From assembly GCF_011075055.1 (NCBI RefSeq), contig NC_058152.1:4774001-4838000 (forward strand): a DNA stretch of 64,000 bases, given 5' to 3'. Position 1 is the first letter of the stretch. Every line of letters starts with the position of its first letter. Below are positions 61,004 through 64,000 of this stretch, piece by piece. A program made the translations under genes and the position numbers. The stretch is from Mangifera indica (Eukaryota; Streptophyta; Magnoliopsida; Sapindales; Anacardiaceae). The notes under the pieces are model-generated. The model was not told the DNA's origin. It ran no database searches and was given only the letters and a program-made list of their open reading frames with translations.

Positions 61004-61503
61004 NNNNNNNNNNNNNNNNNNNNNNNNNNNNNNNNNNNNNNNNNNNNNNNNNNNNNNNNNNNNNNNNNNNNNNNNNNNNNNNNNNNNNNNNNNNNNNNNN
61101 NNNNNNNNNNNNNNNNNNNNNNNNNNNNNNNNNNNNNNNNNNNNNNNNNNNNNNNNNNNNNNNNNNNNNNNNNNNNNNNNNNNNNNNNNNNNNNNNNNNN
61201 NNNNNNNNNNNNNNNNNNNNNNNNNNNNNNNNNNNNNNNNNNNNNNNNNNNNNNNNNNNNNNNNNNNNNNNNNNNNNNNNNNNNNNNNNNNNNNNNNNNN
61301 NNNNNNNNNNNNNNNNNNNNNNNNNNNNNNNNNNNNNNNNNNNNNNNNNNNNNNNNNNNNNNNNNNNNNNNNNNNNNNNNNNNNNNNNNNNNNNNNNNNN
61401 NNNNNNNNNNNNNNNNNNNNNNNNNNNNNNNNNNNNNNNNNNNNNNNNNNNNNNNNNNNNNNNNNNNNNNNNNNNNNNNNNNNNNNNNNNNNNNNNNNNN
61501 NNN
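61004..61503. other. Assembly gap, exactly 500 N
   Basis: A run of precisely 500 undetermined bases, the kind of fixed-size spacer used between scaffolded contigs. Its true length is unknown. Any open frame drawn across it is meaningless. Confidence 0.99.
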
Positions 61504-62222
61504 TTTTCGTACATACTTGCCTCTAATTTATAAGGGTTTGTCTTATAAAATTTGAAGTCAAAAATTCATGATAATCAAATACAATTTATGTAAATTTTTT
61601 ATACTCTAATGTTATCTTATTGTAATAAATTTGTGAATATTTGACAAATGTTAACAAACATTGTGATCATTTATTCAATTATAATGACATAGATTAAAAC
61701 TGATTAGTTGTTGATTAATTAATCTATGAATTAGTGAGATAATTAGTCTAACATATGTTGATTTCAAAGAAATATTCTCATAAATATTGGAATTTTTATC
61801 AAAGAACAAAATAATTGAAAAAATGGTTTGCTTAAAATGAAATCCTTGGTTTTGTTTGATTTCTGTTATGTTAGTTAAATCATTGATTTTCCTTACAAGC
61901 ATAAAAACAAAAATAAGAATTTACCTTAATAAACCCATCAATAATTCCAGACCTTGGCTTGAGCCATAGCGCGGGACTTACGGACATGTCATAAAAACAC
62001 GTGCTTATTATTAGTAATAGCAAGAAGATAAAAAGACAACAGTTGTGAAATTCCGAAAACACCCTCCAAAAGACATATTAGCCTTCACAATCGTCAGCGA
62101 GCTTTTTAAGGCCGCTGGCAGTCCATTTCGAGCGTCAGTTACGGCAAAATTCACGAGCGCAAAAAATCTACGGCCGTGGGTTCTGTTGAAATACCAAATA
62201 TAAACTTACAGAGATAGACAAG

Positions 62223-62230
62223 TATAAATA
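62223..62230 (+). promoter_or_regulatory. Candidate TATA box of the second kinase copy
   Basis: TATAAATA, 255 bp upstream of the ATG at 62478 and identical to the motif before the first copy. Confidence 0.45.
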
Positions 62231-62477
62231 TAAGCATATATTCCAAGCTGGTTTTAGCTTGCTTTGGTAATCCATTTAGGATAAGCCAAATCAAAGACTT
62301 GTTCTTTGTCTCACCTTGTCTATCAATCTCCGTTTCAAAATGAACAAAATTACGTAGGAGAAAACTACTTTCTTATCCAAGACTACTTTTTTTTCCTTTT
62401 TAATTAATTTCTAGGTTTCTGGGGTCTTAATTTCCGAATTCTTTTTGCAAGTTTAAAGCCTTAGAAACTCTTGCGTA

Positions 62478-64000
62478 ATGACTGTTCAAGGTATGTTTGA
62501 TTCTTTGGAAGATGGGTTTCCTTTTTTTTTTTGTTTTTCATTTAAATTGTTTGTTTTTTTTTTTGGTTTATGCAGAGACAGGAGGGATGGTAGATGAAAA
62601 CACAGAAATGGAAACGGTACATGAAATGCAAGATGGAGAAGCGGGTTCACCAAGAGGGGTTTTAGAGGTTCCTGTTGTAGGCGGAGATTCGGATAATAGT
62701 AGCAGCAGTTGTAGCTCGACGGAGAAATTAACGCCTCGGCTATCACCTCAACTATCGACGCCGGTTAACCGTGACGGCAGTTACGCGTCGCAGTGGAAGA
62801 ACATGATCGGGTCGATTAAAAAGAAGTCTTCCAGGAGGTTCTCCACCCTTCCTATTTTAACAAACTATGATCTTTCAGGCAAAAATCTATGGAAGAAATT
62901 GGCTCGCCTTCAAAATGGTCCTCATGTTGAAGCCCTATCGGCTTCTAAACCTTCTTGGAGTTATTTTAAATATGAAGAACTTGCTGCTGCAACTGATAAT
63001 TTCTGTCCTGGTGAGAATATCAAAATTTTCAGCTTTGAACATTTTGATACTTTTTGTCAATTTACTAGAAAATGAATTCAACAGAAAATGACTATTCATA
63101 TGGTAAAGTCAATTCTTTGACAGACCACGTTATTTTTTTTCTTAAATGACTGAATTTTTATTGGTTACTTGACCATCCATCAACAAGATATGAGCTCTGC
63201 TTTTCTGGGATTTTTCCAATCCTTTTGACCCTTCCTATTCAATTTTCCTCTACTCTGCTATTGGCAATTAAATTTTCTTCTTGAGGGGACCCTTTTGATT
63301 AGAATAAATTTAGAATAATTGAATAGGAAATTGATTGTCTGTAAAGTTTACCAAATACAGATAGTTTTTCTGGTTCTCTTATTGAATGCAGCAGGGGATT
63401 CATTCAAATATTGGAGACAATTTGTTTATATTGAATCATTATGTACCATATGCGTTGCCTCTATCTGGTTTTGTGTTGGTTCTGATTAAACTGATTTTGT
63501 AGAAAACTTACTTGGGAAAGGGGGTCACGCGGAAGTGTACAAAGGGTGCTTATCCAATGGACGAGTTGTAGCAGTAAAGAAGCTAATGAAAAAGGAGAAA
63601 GATGAAGAGGATAGAGTGAGTGATTTCTTGGCAGAGCTTGGGATTATTGCACATATACACCACGAAAATGCAGCTCGATTGATTGGTTTCAGCGTTGAGA
63701 ATGGTCTACACCTTGTTCTTCAATATCTACCAAAGGGCAGCTTGGCTTCAGTGCTTTTTGGTAGTATTAATATATAAACCACATGCTGTTTACTTAACTG
63801 CTACTATAGCTTTCAGTTATGGAAACAAAAGGTAAAATTTTGTGATTTCAGGATCTTCTGCTCAGTGTATAGAATGGAAGATAAGGTTTAAGATAGCATT
63901 AGGGGTGGCAGATGGACTGAAGTATCTCCATCACGACTGTCATAGGCGTATCATTCACAGAGACATCAAAGCCTCGAATATTTTACTCACTGATGACCTT
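62478..64000 (+). CDS. RLCK-VI kinase, second copy, cut by the window end
   Basis: Coding exons visible: 62478-62490, 62576-63010, 63503-63760, 63852-64000 (the last continues beyond the window; in the first copy this exon is 158 nt and only 149 nt are seen here). These encode residues 1-285 of the kinase, through the HRDIKASN catalytic loop and ILLTDDL. Every residue I compared is identical to the first copy. Intron 1 is slightly shorter because of T-run differences. No disabling mutation is visible. Whether this is a real paralogue, the other haplotype or a duplicated contig end cannot be decided from sequence alone. Confidence 0.85.

Larger units (their letters stand above)
61504..64000. 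repeat. Near-identical second copy of 11023-13523
   Basis: Starting directly at the gap edge (TTTTCGTACATACTTGCCTC), the sequence follows 11023 onward to the end of the window. Differences are few and mostly single missing bases in runs: AAATTT to AATTT, GGG to GG in ATTTAGGGATAAG, GGGGG to GGGG near 12806 / 63285. A handful of substitutions occur (ACAGAAGATG to ACAGAAAATG). The coding exons appear identical. Confidence 0.95.

Noticed and set aside
60945..61555. Open frames spanning the N run
   Set aside because: They exist only because undetermined bases contain no stop codons.

Overview
This window looks like nuclear DNA from a eudicot plant. It is very AT-rich. The protein genes are split by short GT-AG introns, every family is plant-typical (ANT/AIL-type AP2 factor, RLCK-VI kinase, U-box pseudokinase, NAT transporter), and the intergenic DNA is filled with MITEs and decayed Mutator-like elements. 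I cannot name the species from sequence alone. Coordinates 61004-61503 are exactly 500 Ns, a scaffold gap.

Layout. 1-11.7 kb: a tRNA-Arg(CCU) gene on the minus strand near 1 kb, then repeats, including two MITEs with long inverted arms (one of them with an exact 9-bp target duplication) and a 1.8-kb inverted-repeat structure next to the first kinase gene. 12.0-14.4 kb: a complete eight-exon receptor-like cytoplasmic kinase (462 aa). 15.4-19.3 kb: a convergent minus-strand AINTEGUMENTA-like AP2 factor, nine coding exons including a 9-nt micro-exon (518 aa). 19.3-36.5 kb: a gene-poor block with MITEs, an N-terminal fragment of a Mutator-like transposase (28.7-29.6 kb) and a tRNA-Ala(CGC). 36.6-39.7 kb: a plus-strand U-box protein with an apparent pseudokinase domain (809 aa). 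It is convergent, with only 380 bp between stop codons, with a minus-strand NAT11/12-like nucleobase-ascorbate transporter at 40.0-46.8 kb (ten coding exons, 764 aa). 46.8-57.5 kb: repeats and a fuller but broken Mutator-like transposase on the minus strand (about 52.3-54.1 kb). 57.5-57.8 kb: a 97-aa single-exon coiled-coil protein. 58.6-59.2 kb: a degenerate tandem repeat. After the N gap, 61504-64000 repeats 11.02-13.52 kb almost base for base, so the kinase gene appears a second time and is cut by the window end.

The genes do not form a pathway; this is ordinary plant gene order with regulatory (AP2 factor, RLCK, U-box), transport (NAT) and small coiled-coil genes. All exon models below were derived by reading splice sites and checking that the phases add up. 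The points most worth a second look are the near-identical 2.5-kb duplication beside the gap (probably an assembly artefact), the loss of both catalytic Asp motifs in the U-box kinase domain, the atypical NAT signature, and a MITE family with exact 9-bp target duplications that sits in the same window as Mutator-like transposase remnants. I saw no convincing new biological system.
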